From an uncultured Thermomicrobiales bacterium (GTDB taxonomy: Bacteria; Chloroflexota; Chloroflexia; Thermomicrobiales; Thermomicrobiaceae): 24,035 nucleotides of DNA. Position numbers and translations under genes: made by a program. How positions within the stretch are numbered: the stretch's first letter is position 1; the number at the start of each line of letters is the position of its first letter. Shown piece by piece: positions 15,930 to 23,800 of the stretch. The notes below the pieces were generated by a model, which made no database searches, was not told the origin of the DNA, and was given only the letters and a program-made list of their open reading frames with translations. The stretch spans positions 1-24,035 of the forward strand of contig CALAGB010000046.1 of assembly GCA_937891245.1 (NCBI GenBank), in the 5' to 3' direction.

Positions 15930-16373
15930 TCAGCCGGCTTCAGTCAGCTTTTCGAGCAGACCGGCCAGCGTTGCCCGTTCTTCAGCGTTGAGTCGATCAA
16001 GATAGCGTTCGACACGTTCGAAATAGACCTCATTCGCGGCGCGCAGCGCTTCGTTGCCGGCGGCGGTCGGCGCGAGAAAGATCTCGCGTTGATCGGCCTC
16101 CGGATCGCGAAAGCGACGGATATAGCCGTCGTCTTCCAGCCGGTTGAGCATGCGGGTTGCCCCGGCCGAGGTGATACCGAGGAACTCGGCCAGATCACCG
16201 GCGCGCACGGCGCCGTCGCGGCCGAGCTCGTTCAGCGCTCGCAGCGTGTGCCGCTGTCGACGCGACAATGGCCCGAACTGCCGCCCGAGTTCAGAGACCC
16301 AGCGTTCGAGTGCCCGCGCGATCGCCATCGCACCCGCATCATGCACCCCGCCCGGCTGCCCACCGGTCATCAT
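15930..16373 (-). CDS. MarR family transcriptional regulator (of the ABC exporter)
   Basis: 147 aa. A winged helix (about 35-105) contains RAGDLAEFLGITSAGATRMLNRLEDDGYI and the wing RRFRDPEADQREIFLAPT, flanked by helices for dimerisation. Two adjacent ATG codons (16373 and 16370) follow a GGAGG site; the second has the better spacing. It is transcribed 33 bp ahead of the ABC exporter and presumably represses both genes until a ligand binds. The 5' region is AT-rich (16397-16428, with TTGACT and TTAGTTAATTG), where an operator would be expected, but I cannot define a full dyad. Confidence 0.92.
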   Translation of the reverse strand: MMTGGQPGGVHDAGAMAIARALERWVSELGRQFGPLSRRQRHTLRALNELGRDGAVRAGDLAEFLGITSAGATRMLNRLEDDGYIRRFRDPEADQREIFLAPTAAGNEALRAANEVYFERVERYLDRLNAEERATLAGLLEKLTEAG

Positions 16374-16451
16374 CCATCCTCCGTTCAGTCGTACGGAAAC
16401 AATTAACTAACGCAGTCAAATATATCACCACAGATGTCGTTCGGGAAGGAA

Positions 16452-16602
16452 CGAATCTCTCGCGCAGAGACGCCTCTCTCCCGTCATTCTCAGCCGCAGC
16501 GAAGAGTCTCCTGTCTCTGACTCTCTGGTGCCGGGAGCGTCAAAAGGGATCCTTCACTGCGGTTCAGGATGACGAGGAGTGCGCCTCTGCGCGAGAACAA
16601 TC
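16452..16602. repeat. Large imperfect palindromic element (MITE-like)
   Basis: Two arms of about 55 nt are imperfect reverse complements around a 35-nt centre. The inner arms are 16482-16510 (beginning CGTCATTCT, with CCGCAG and GAAG) and 16546-16574 (its counterpart ending AGGATGACG). The outer arms carry TCTCGCGCAGAGACGC (from 16457) and its partner near 16583-16596. It occupies most of the gap between the crotonase stop codon and the MarR promoter region. It has no coding capacity. Confidence 0.7.
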
Positions 16603-16610
16603 TCCCTCGA

Positions 16611-17420
16611 CTATCTCCCCTGCCATTGCGGTTTGCGCTTTTCCAGGAAGGCGTTGACGCCTTCTTTGAAGTCGGCGCTCATGTAGCACTTGAGGATCAG
16701 TTCTTCGTCCTTCGGCGGGCGACGATGGAGCAGTACGCGACGGACGGATTCCTTGGTCACCTGGATGGTGAGCGGGGCGTTGGCCGCGATCTGCTCGGCC
16801 AGCTCCTGGGTGCGGTCGAGCAGCTTGTCCGGCTCGACGATTTCGTTCGCTAACCCGATTGCTTTGGCTTCGTCCGCCTCGACCATGCGGGCCGTGAAGA
16901 TCAGCTCCTTAGTGCGGGCCGGACCGATCAGATCGACGAGCCGTGAATAGTTGTTGGTCGAGAGGCAGTTGCCGAGCGTACGAGCGATCGGCACGCCGAA
17001 GCGGGCGTTTGGTGTGCAGAGGCGCAGGTCGCTGGCGAGCGCGATGCTGGCGCCGCCGCCGACGGCATAGCCCTGAATCGCCGCGATCGTCGGTCGCTGC
17101 ACCGATTCGAGCCGGCCGATGACGCCGTCGACCCGCGCTTCGTAGTCGATGGCGTGCTGGGGATCGGTGAAGGTCTGGAACTGGCTGATATCGGTGCCGG
17201 AGACGAAGGCGCGGTCACCGGCGCCGGTCAGCACCAGCACGCGAATATCCGGATCCTGCTCGATCTCGTCGCAAATCTGGGCGAGCCGGTCGTACATGGC
17301 GAACGTCATGGCGTTGCGCTGGCCGGGGCGATTGAACGTCACCCAGGCGATGGCGCCGCGTCGCTCGAACAGCAGATCCTGGTTTACCGTTTCCATCGCT
17401 TCGGTTCCTCCGTCGCTCAT
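16611..17420 (-). CDS. Crotonase-fold protein (enoyl-CoA hydratase/isomerase family) without hydratase glutamates
   Basis: 269 aa. The crotonase fold is clear: the oxyanion-hole segment AFVSGTDISQF (71-81) and GYAVGGGASIALASDLR (117-133). In true enoyl-CoA hydratases the GGG is followed by C-E-L, giving the first catalytic Glu; here it is Ser125. The second Glu, in the FGQPE segment, is replaced: the sequence reads FGVPIARTLGN (141-151). Simple hydration is therefore unlikely; isomerase, hydrolase, decarboxylase or dehydration by other residues are open. The ATG at 17420 overlaps the CoA-transferase stop (ATGA). An ATG at 17396 with a GGAGG site is an alternative start. The coupling suggests it acts on the CoA ester made by the transferase. 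Confidence 0.88.
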   Translation of the reverse strand: MSDGGTEAMETVNQDLLFERRGAIAWVTFNRPGQRNAMTFAMYDRLAQICDEIEQDPDIRVLVLTGAGDRAFVSGTDISQFQTFTDPQHAIDYEARVDGVIGRLESVQRPTIAAIQGYAVGGGASIALASDLRLCTPNARFGVPIARTLGNCLSTNNYSRLVDLIGPARTKELIFTARMVEADEAKAIGLANEIVEPDKLLDRTQELAEQIAANAPLTIQVTKESVRRVLLHRRPPKDEELILKCYMSADFKEGVNAFLEKRKPQWQGR

Positions 17421-18652
17421 GCCTGCTCCGTTTCTGGTCGCGCGCCGACAATGCCGCTCTCACGTAAGCGTTCGATCTCGCCCGCGTCGATGCCGAGTTC
17501 GCTCAGAATCTCATCGTTTTGCTCACCGAGGAGCGGCGGCACACGGAAGACGTCGCCCGGCGTGTCGCGCAGCTTGACCGGCAGGCCGAGCAGGCGGACG
17601 TTGCCCATCGTTGGGTGCGGCCGCTCGACGACCATCTGGCGATGCAGTACCTGCGGATGATCGAGCGCCTGGCCAACATTGTAGATCGGGCCGCAGGGGA
17701 TGCTGTTCTTGTTCAGCAGCACTTCCCACTCATCCGAATTCTTCTCGCGCAGTTTCTTTTCGAGCGTTTCAGCCAATTCGAAGCGGTTCGCATGTCGCCC
17801 GCCGTTGGTGTTGAAGCGCGGGTCGTTCGGCAGATCGGGCATGCCGAGCAGCTCGCACAGCTTCGGCCAGCGCTTGTCGCCGGTCGCACCGATCGTGATG
17901 TAGCCGTCCTTGGTGCGGAAGACCCCATAGGGGGCGTTGATCGGGTGGTGATTGCCGGCCGGCGGCGGTACACCAGCTCCGTTGAGGTAGCGCGTCGCTT
18001 GAAAGGCGAGCGTCCCAACCATGCTCTCCAGGAGCGAGGTGTTCACGACCTGACCGTGACCGGTCTCCTGCCGGGCGTAGAGGGCGGCGAGCACACCGTA
18101 GGAGCCGTAGATGCCGGTCAGCAGATCGGCGATCGGGATGCCGACCCGCACCGGATCGTTTCCCTCGAAGCCGGTGACGCTCATCAGACCGGAAAAGCCC
18201 TGCACGATCTGATCGAGTCCCGGCCGGTCGGCGAAGGGGCCGTCGACACCGAAACCGGAGATCGAGCAGTAGATGATGCCAGGGTTGCGGGCCGACATCG
18301 TGTCGTAGCCGATGTTCAGCGCCTCCATGACACCGGGGCGATAATTTTCGACGACAACATCGGCGGTGTCGGCCAGCGTGCGAAAGATTTCCTGCCCCTC
18401 CGGACGCTTGATATCGAGGGTAAGCGAGCGCTTGTTGCGGTTGGCCGAGAGGAAAAAGGCGCTTTCGCCATTGAAAAATGGTGGCCCCGATTCGCGTCCG
18501 TGGTCACCCCCTTCGGGGTTCTCGACCTTGATGACGTCGGCGCCCATGTCGCCGAGCAGCATGGCGCAGGTCGGTCCCGCCAGATGCCGTCCGAGATCGA
18601 GCACGCGGACACCGGCTAGCGGCGCATGCCGTTCATCCTGGTTTTCTGCCAT
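17417..18652 (-). CDS. Family III CoA-transferase (CaiB/BaiF)
   Basis: 411 aa, the standard length. The N-terminal GVRVLDLGRHLAGPTCAMLLGDMGADVIKVE is the family signature. The catalytic Asp is Asp147 in RPGLDQIVQG, and PFFNGESAFFLSANRNKRSLTLD contributes to the CoA site. These enzymes move CoA between carboxylic acids such as carnitine, formate/oxalate or succinate/benzylsuccinate. The ATG at 18652 follows a GAGGGGGG run. It overlaps the crotonase gene by 4 bp, so the two form a small acyl-CoA pathway whose substrate is unknown. The 229-bp gap upstream separates it from a divergent hypothetical gene; that gap contains a weak CGTTA/TAACG dyad at 18702-18720. Confidence 0.94.
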   Translation of the reverse strand: MAENQDERHAPLAGVRVLDLGRHLAGPTCAMLLGDMGADVIKVENPEGGDHGRESGPPFFNGESAFFLSANRNKRSLTLDIKRPEGQEIFRTLADTADVVVENYRPGVMEALNIGYDTMSARNPGIIYCSISGFGVDGPFADRPGLDQIVQGFSGLMSVTGFEGNDPVRVGIPIADLLTGIYGSYGVLAALYARQETGHGQVVNTSLLESMVGTLAFQATRYLNGAGVPPPAGNHHPINAPYGVFRTKDGYITIGATGDKRWPKLCELLGMPDLPNDPRFNTNGGRHANRFELAETLEKKLREKNSDEWEVLLNKNSIPCGPIYNVGQALDHPQVLHRQMVVERPHPTMGNVRLLGLPVKLRDTPGDVFRVPPLLGEQNDEILSELGIDAGEIERLRESGIVGARPETEQA

Positions 18653-18881
18653 AATCCCCCCTCTGATGGGTGTCGCCTGTCAGTGGATGGTCGAACGAAG
18701 TCGTTACCGGCAAGATAACGGCAGAGCTGTATCGAGGCAAGCCGCCGGAGTGCCTGACCCAAATGTCTCCCTACCCGAGGAAACATTCCTGTGGTTTGAT
18801 ATGAGTTCGATTCGGGTGTCGTTCTGGCTCGAGCAGCCGTCGAATCTAATCGGCGACGTCAGAGAGGGCGCTGCGTAGACG

Positions 18882-19340
18882 ATGTCTGAGCAACAGAAGT
18901 CGGACGAAGCCGCTGAATCAACCCGACTGGATGACGCGCATTTTATCGCGCAATACCGCGACAAACTGTCGGAATCGACGTTGCGTGCCAAGTGGATCAT
19001 CTCGCTCGATGAGCACGAGGATCGATTGGGGCAGACGCTGGCGACGCGGAGCCACGAGGTCATCCGCGCCTGGACCGATGAGCGCAACGGTATCCCCGCC
19101 ACCATCACCCGGGGCGAGCCGGACGATGTGCATACGCTCCTCGATCTCGATTTCCCTGGTTATGGTGAAGAAGACCTGCGGCATATCGACTGGCCCGAAT
19201 GGTTCGCGACCTTCGATTCACAGGATCTCGTCTTCGTCTATCAAGAGCACAAAACCGATGGCGATCTGAGCAATTTCTTCCATTTCGATGGCCCGCTCGG
19301 TATCCAGGAAGAACGGAACGCGAACGCTCCCCACTCCTAG
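18882..19340 (+). CDS. Conserved-looking hypothetical protein
   Basis: 152 aa, cytosolic, acidic. Notable segments are RAKWIISLDEHEDRLGQTLATRSHEVIRAWTDERNGIPAT split across residues 35-74, DFPGYGEEDLRHIDWPEWFATFD and QEHKTDGDLSNFFHFDGP. I recall similar unnamed proteins in other bacteria sharing the SHEVIR-W-ER-PAT and WFxxFD motifs, but no function or named domain. The ATG is a weak initiation site (GAGAGGG lies about 14 bases upstream). It is the only plus-strand gene in this part and converges with the Xre/ParS-like gene 103 bp away. Confidence 0.75.
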   Translation: MSEQQKSDEAAESTRLDDAHFIAQYRDKLSESTLRAKWIISLDEHEDRLGQTLATRSHEVIRAWTDERNGIPATITRGEPDDVHTLLDLDFPGYGEEDLRHIDWPEWFATFDSQDLVFVYQEHKTDGDLSNFFHFDGPLGIQEERNANAPHS

Positions 19341-19392
19341 GTCCTCGCCCCATTCGTGATGCTGACGTCAGAGCCGACCGCCCATTAAGAGA

Positions 19393-19416
19393 GCACGACT
19401 CGTGCGCTGCACGCAC
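19393..19416. terminator. Overlapping hairpins between convergent genes
   Basis: GCACG/CGTGC (19393-19397 with 19401-19405) and an overlapping CGTGC/GCACG (19401-19405 with 19409-19413) could form alternative stems between two converging genes. There is no T-run, so intrinsic termination is uncertain. Confidence 0.25.
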
Positions 19417-19424
19417 ATCGGCCA

Positions 19425-19447
19425 GGCGATTCATGAATCGCCCCTAC
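19425..19447 (-). repeat. GTAGGGGC hairpin repeat, copy 1
   Basis: On the minus strand this reads GTAGGGGC followed by a hairpin; GGCGATTCATGAATCGCC (19425-19442) is a perfect 18-bp palindrome. The opening GTAG supplies the TAG stop codon (19446-19444) of the Xre/ParS-like gene. It matches the architecture of the hairpin at 23981-24007. Confidence 0.55.
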
Positions 19448-19920
19448 GACGGGGTTTGGATCGTCGGGCCGGAGGTGAGGAGGGCCGCGTTCGTCTCTCC
19501 AAACGCCCGTGCCGCGCTGATGGCTTCCTTGAGTTGGCCCGAGGCGAGGGCCTCGACTGGGGAGACGTCGTGTAGGTGTGGGTTGAGGCCGAGGAACCAG
19601 GCGCGGACGGTGGGGTCCGGCTCAGAGGCTCGGAGGATCTGGGCGATCTCGTAGCTGGTACGCAGGCGCTGTTCGACCTCGAAATCACGTACATCGGTAA
19701 CCTCACCGGTTGCCCAGCGGGTAATCGTCTTGCCGTCCTTCACCCCGGCGATTCGCGCGGTCATCCGGCGTGTGAGAAGACCGGACAGCGAGCCGACCAG
19801 CTCTGCCAGGGGTACACTCATCGCCTGCCGGTGTGCCTGTTGCCACTCTTCCGGAATCTGGGGACGGGCGGCATCGGCGTGTTCTGCCTGCTGCTTGGCC
19901 TTCTTTTTCTTCTTTGCCAT
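19444..19920 (-). CDS. Xre/ParS (MbcA-like) DNA-binding protein, possible orphan antitoxin
   Basis: 158 aa. The N-terminus is a lysine-rich leader (MAKKKKKAKQQ). A helix-turn-helix-like region follows (about 38-72, with KTITRWATGEVTDVR). The C-terminal part (about 80-145) has RAWFLGLNPHLHDVSPVEALASG, which resembles the toxin-binding domain of Xre/ParS/MbcA antitoxins (a W-x-x-x-N-x-x-L-x-x-x-x-P-x-x-x-L pattern). Those antitoxins normally sit next to a RES-domain toxin; none is present here. The frame is open to 20145, but the ATG at 19920 has an AGAGGA site and begins the protein-like sequence. The stop codon lies within a hairpin repeat. An inverted repeat upstream (19957-19985) may be its operator. 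It could be an antitoxin remnant or an independent regulator. Confidence 0.7.
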   Translation of the reverse strand: MAKKKKKAKQQAEHADAARPQIPEEWQQAHRQAMSVPLAELVGSLSGLLTRRMTARIAGVKDGKTITRWATGEVTDVRDFEVEQRLRTSYEIAQILRASEPDPTVRAWFLGLNPHLHDVSPVEALASGQLKEAISAARAFGETNAALLTSGPTIQTPS

Positions 19921-19956
19921 CACCAAGTCCTCTGAATGTCTGAGCGATGCCGGTTT

Positions 19957-19985
19957 GCCCATCATGCACGCAATGGATGATGGGC
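19957..19985. promoter_or_regulatory. Candidate operator of the Xre/ParS-like gene
   Basis: GCCCATCAT (19957-19965) and ATGATGGGC (19977-19985) are perfect 9-bp arms with an 11-base spacer, 36 bp upstream of the ATG at 19920. Antitoxins of this fold usually repress their own promoters through inverted repeats. Confidence 0.45.
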
Positions 19986-20061
19986 GCAACACGAGGACGA
20001 TCGGGTATCGATCGATGAACGATGCGCCGCTCGACTCCCGACCGGCGCCAAACCGACGGAT

Positions 20062-20200
20062 TAAAGGGACAAAACCCACTGAAGGGGTTTTGACAGGGCT
20101 ACTGTGCTCATGAATGCAGCCCTGTTGCTGCGAACGTACACACATTTAGTCCCTTTAGTGGACTTCGTCTATGGATCCCCGGGTTTTGAACTCAGGGCGG
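20062..20200. repeat. Multi-hairpin dispersed repeat, copy B
   Basis: A nested structure. TAAAGGGAC near 20062-20070 pairs with GTCCCTTTA near 20151-20159, enclosing CAAAACCC/GGGTTTTG (around 20070-20092) and ACAGGGCT/AGCCCTGT (20093-20100 with 20118-20125). A third hairpin (CCCCGGGTT with AACTCAGGG) ends the element. It shares CCCACTGAAGGGG (20075-20087), CGTCTATG and the GGGTTTTG...CAGGGCGG block with copy A at 8567-8662. Confidence 0.65.
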
Positions 20201-20243
20201 CGCGGACCAGCGATGACGTATATCGATTACCGCCTCCTTTCCC

Positions 20244-20272
20244 TTGACTCCGTTCCTTCCGCTCGCTAAAAT
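20244..20272 (+). promoter_or_regulatory. Sigma70-like promoter of the MarR-RND operon
   Basis: TTGACT (20244-20249) and TAAAAT (20267-20272) are separated by 17 bases, each one mismatch from consensus. Transcription would start near 20279, inside the adjoining dyad. Confidence 0.7.
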
Positions 20273-20274
20273 AC

Positions 20275-20289
20275 TTCGGTTGAATCGAA
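20275..20289. promoter_or_regulatory. Candidate MarR operator
   Basis: TTCGGTTGAATCGAA is a 15-bp dyad with 6 of 7 pairs matching, directly after the -10 box and over the expected start site. Its second half, TGAATCGAA, recurs at 20308-20316 across the MarR start codon, giving a possible second half-site. Confidence 0.5.
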
Positions 20290-20306
20290 TAATTGGAGTA
20301 AATCGG

Positions 20307-20804
20307 ATGAATCGAACACGGGCCGAGCTGATGCAGCGGCTGATTGACATGATGAGCCGCTCGTCGTTTGAACTGCGCGGCGCCGATCAACTGGAGTGGC
20401 CGCAGATCGAATTGACGATGCCGCAATTGCGCACACTCGTCTTCCTGCGAGGGTCTCCCCGACGGATGAGTGATGTAGCAGCGATGCTCGGCATCGGTCT
20501 CTCGTCGGCCACCAGCATGATCGAGCGGCTGGAGAGCAAGGGGCTCGTGCAGCGCATCCATGATCCACACGACCGGCGAGTCGTTCGTTGCCAGCTTTCC
20601 GATCAAGGCACCGCCGAACTGGAACGCTTTTGGCGTGTGCAGGCCTCGAAAATGCAGGCCGTCGCCGATCTCCTGAGTCATGATGAGCTGGCGAAGGTCG
20701 TCGAAGCGATGGAGATTCTGGTCGCCGCGATCGTGCGACACGAACAGGCGATCGATCCAACGCCATCTGAACCCCCGAATACGTCACAGGGAGTAGACCT
20801 TTAA
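20307..20804 (+). CDS. MarR family transcriptional regulator (of the RND pump)
   Basis: 165 aa. The winged helix (about 38-110) includes MSDVAAMLGIGLSSATSMIERLESKGLVQRIHDPHDRRVVRCQLSDQG split by the wing DPHDRRV, the family's most conserved part. The frame is open from 20244, but that start is within the promoter. The ATG at 20307 has a GGAG site at 8 bases and falls after the predicted transcription start. The stop codon overlaps the RND start codon (TAATG), so translation is coupled. It probably represses itself and the pump, as MexR does for MexAB, through the dyad at 20275-20289. Confidence 0.93.
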   Translation: MNRTRAELMQRLIDMMSRSSFELRGADQLEWPQIELTMPQLRTLVFLRGSPRRMSDVAAMLGIGLSSATSMIERLESKGLVQRIHDPHDRRVVRCQLSDQGTAELERFWRVQASKMQAVADLLSHDELAKVVEAMEILVAAIVRHEQAIDPTPSEPPNTSQGVDL

Positions 20805-23800
20805 TGAACTGGCTTACTGGACTGGCGCTCAAGCGTCGCTCAGTCGTCCTGCTCGCCGTTGTGCTCGTCGTGCTGGTCGGCTCGTTCGGCATCACCCGCC
20901 TGCAAAGCGAATTGATTCCGAATCTCGATATTCCGGTCTTGACGGTCATCACGCCCTACCCGGGCGCCTCGCCCGCGGTCGTCGATAGCCAGGTCGGGAG
21001 TAAGGTCGATAACGCCGTACGCGGACTCGCCAATCTCGATACGGTCCAGTCGACCTCATCGAGTAACCTGTCGGTCATCGTCGCCAACTTCAACTACGGC
21101 ACCGACATGGAGGCCGCCCAACGGCAGTTGACGCAACTGCTCGCCGGACTGCAACTGCCGCAGGGCGCCGGTACGCCGAATATCCAGCGGATCAGCCTCG
21201 ATCAGTTTCCGGTCTACCAGCTCAGCCTGACCGGCGCCAATGGAGATCTGGCGTCGCTGCGTCAGGTGGCGGAAGAGCGTTATTTGCCGGCGCTGTCGGC
21301 GGTCGATGGCGTCAGTCGGGTTGACGTGACCGGCGGCTCGACCAACGGCGTCGTTATCGCGCTCGATCCCGCCAAGATGGGCGACGCGCATATCACCTCC
21401 GATCAGGTGGCGCAGGCGTTGCAGGCGAACAGCGGATCCTCGGCCGCCGGAGCAGTGCAAGCGAACGGCGAAACGTTGCCGGTGCGCGTCGGCAGCGAAA
21501 TCAACTCACTCGACGCGCTGAAGGCGTTGCCGGTCGGCGCGACGGGCGGCATGAATGGCACCGCGCCGACGCCGATCACACTCGGTGACGTCGCTGACGT
21601 TTCGATTCAGCCAACCGGTTCGACCGGCCTGGCCCGTACCAACGGCGAGCCGAGCATCTCGATCGCCGTCTATATGAATCAGGACGCGAACACGGTCGAC
21701 ACGGCGCGCGGCGTGCGCAACGCGCTCAAGGATGTCAACGCCGACGTCGCCACGACCAACGAGCAGATTAAGACGACGACGGTGCTCGACCAATCGACCT
21801 TCATTCAGGATTCGATCGATAGCCTGGAACAAGAGGCGATTCGCGGTGCCGTCTTCGCCGTCATCGTCATCTTCGTCTTCCTGCTCAGCATCCGCTCGAC
21901 GCTGGTGACGGCGATCTCAATTCCGCTTTCGATGCTGGTCGCCTTCATCATCCTCTGGTCACAAGGAATTTCGCTCAACATCATGACGCTCGGCGCGCTG
22001 GCGGTCGCTGTCGGCCGCGTCATCGACGACGCGATCGTGGTACTGGAGAGCATCTACCGCTATGTCCAGCGTGGCGATGAGCCGTGGGAGGCGACGCTCG
22101 CAGGGACGAAAGAGGTGGCGCTGGCGATTACCGCCTCGACGCTTACAACGGTGGCCGTCTTCCTGCCGCTCGGCTTCGTCGGTGGCCTGATCGGTGAGCT
22201 TTTCCGGCCGTTCGCGCTCACCGTCACCTTCGCTTTGCTCGCCTCGTTACTGGTGGCGCTCACCGTCGTGCCGGTGCTCGCTTCGTACTTGATTCGCAAG
22301 GACAAGCTTCGTCCGCCGAAAGAGGGCGGGACCTGGTTGCAGCGTGGCTACGAGCCGTTGCTGCGGCGCTCGCTGGCGCATCCGGTCATCACGCTGGTGC
22401 TCGTCGGCGTGCTCTTCGTCGCCTCGCTCGGGCTGATCCCGTTCATCGGCACCTCGTTCATCTCGTCCGGTGGCGAGAAGATTGTCTCGGTGACGGCCGA
22501 TATGCCGAGCGGTACCTCACGCGATGTGACCGAGCAGCGCGCCGAGCAATTCGAACAGGTGATCCGCGACAACGCCGATGTCGACCTGCTGCAGACGCAG
22601 ATCGGCGGCGACAGTCTGGAAGCGGCCTTCACCGGCGCGGCCAACGATCGCGCCACGATCACTGTGAACCTCAACCAGGACGCCAACCTGAACGACACGA
22701 TGGAGACGCTGCGGCAGAAGCTCGGCGATGTTGCCGGAAACGCCGCCATCACGGTCTCGGATCAATCGGGCGGCTTCGGCAACGGCAATTCGGTGCAGGT
22801 GATTGTCAAGGGCGCCGATTATGGCGCCGTGAGCACGGCGGCCACCGCGCTGACCGAGCAGATCGCCAAGGTGCAAAACCTGGTCAATGTCAAGAACGAT
22901 GTCGTCGCGGCGCAGCCGGAGATCAGCGTACAGGTTGATCCGAGCAAAGCGGCCGCAATCGGCTCCAGCACGACGCAGATCAGCGGTCAGGTGCGGGGCG
23001 CGCTGAGCGGCGTGCCGGCTGGTACGGTGACCCTCGAGAACGTGCCGTACTCGGTGGCTGTCGTGACAAAGGACGCCGCGACCGATGTCGATGCTCTGCG
23101 CCAGCTGCCGGTCGGCACGACCAACCCGGCGCCGCTCGGCACGGTGGCGACGGTGACGCGCGGCAGTGGGCCGGCCCAGGTGGTGCGCATCGATGGCGAT
23201 CGGGCGGCGACGATCAGCGGCACGATCGAATCGGATGAGACCGGCAAGGTCAGTTCTGCTGTGACCAAGATCATCAACGATTACAACGCGCCCGATGGCG
23301 TGACGGTCGAACTCGGAGGCGTCACGCAGCAGCAGAATGAAGCGTTCGCCAATATGGGGATCGCACTGCTGATCGCCGTCGCGCTCGTCTACATCGTCAT
23401 GGTCGCCAGCTTCGGTTCGCTCACGACGCCGTTCGTCATTCTCTTCACGCTGCCGCTGGCGGTCATCGGCGTGCTGGTGGCGCTCTTCGTGACCGGCAAG
23501 GCGCTCGGCCTACCGGCGCTGATCGGCGTGCTGATGCTGGTCGGTATCGTCGTAACGAACGCCATCGTGCTGCTTGAACTGGTGCTCGACTTGCAGCGAC
23601 AGGGTCGCTCGGTGGTCGATGCGCTCATCGAAGGCGGCAAGACGCGCCTACGCCCGATCCTCATGACGGCGCTGGCGACGATCCTGGCGCTGCTGCCGCT
23701 GGCATTGACCAGCAGCGGCGGCGTGATTATCGCGGCCGATCTGGCGGTCGTCGTCATCGGCGGCCTCTTCACCTCGACTTTCCTGACGTTGATCGTGGTG

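Larger units (their letters stand above)
19921..20306. other. Divergent intergenic region with dyads, repeat and promoter
   Basis: 386 bp without a gene between the Xre/ParS-like gene (-) and the second MarR gene (+). In order it holds an inverted repeat (19957-19985), the palindrome ATCGATCGAT (20007-20016), repeat copy B (20062-20200), a sigma70-like promoter (20244-20272) and a MarR-type dyad (20275-20289). Confidence 0.65.

Noticed and set aside
14967..16406. 479-aa plus-strand open frame
   Set aside because: It runs antisense to the ABC exporter and MarR genes, shows the charged, low-complexity composition of an antisense frame in GC-rich DNA, and has no domain features.
16397..16428. 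Promoter of the first MarR gene
   Set aside because: TTGACT and an AT-rich run are present, but no -10 box lies at a suitable distance, so I did not list it as a feature.
17519..18619. 366-aa plus-strand open frame
   Set aside because: It is entirely antisense to the clear CaiB/BaiF gene and has no recognisable motif.
18702..18720. CGTTA/TAACG dyad upstream of the CoA-transferase gene
   Set aside because: Arms of only 5 bp with a 9-base centre can easily arise by chance, and no promoter elements are aligned with it.
19921..20145. N-terminal extension of the Xre/ParS-like protein to 233 aa
   Set aside because: The extension covers an inverted repeat and part of a dispersed repeat, whereas ATG 19920 has its own ribosome binding site.
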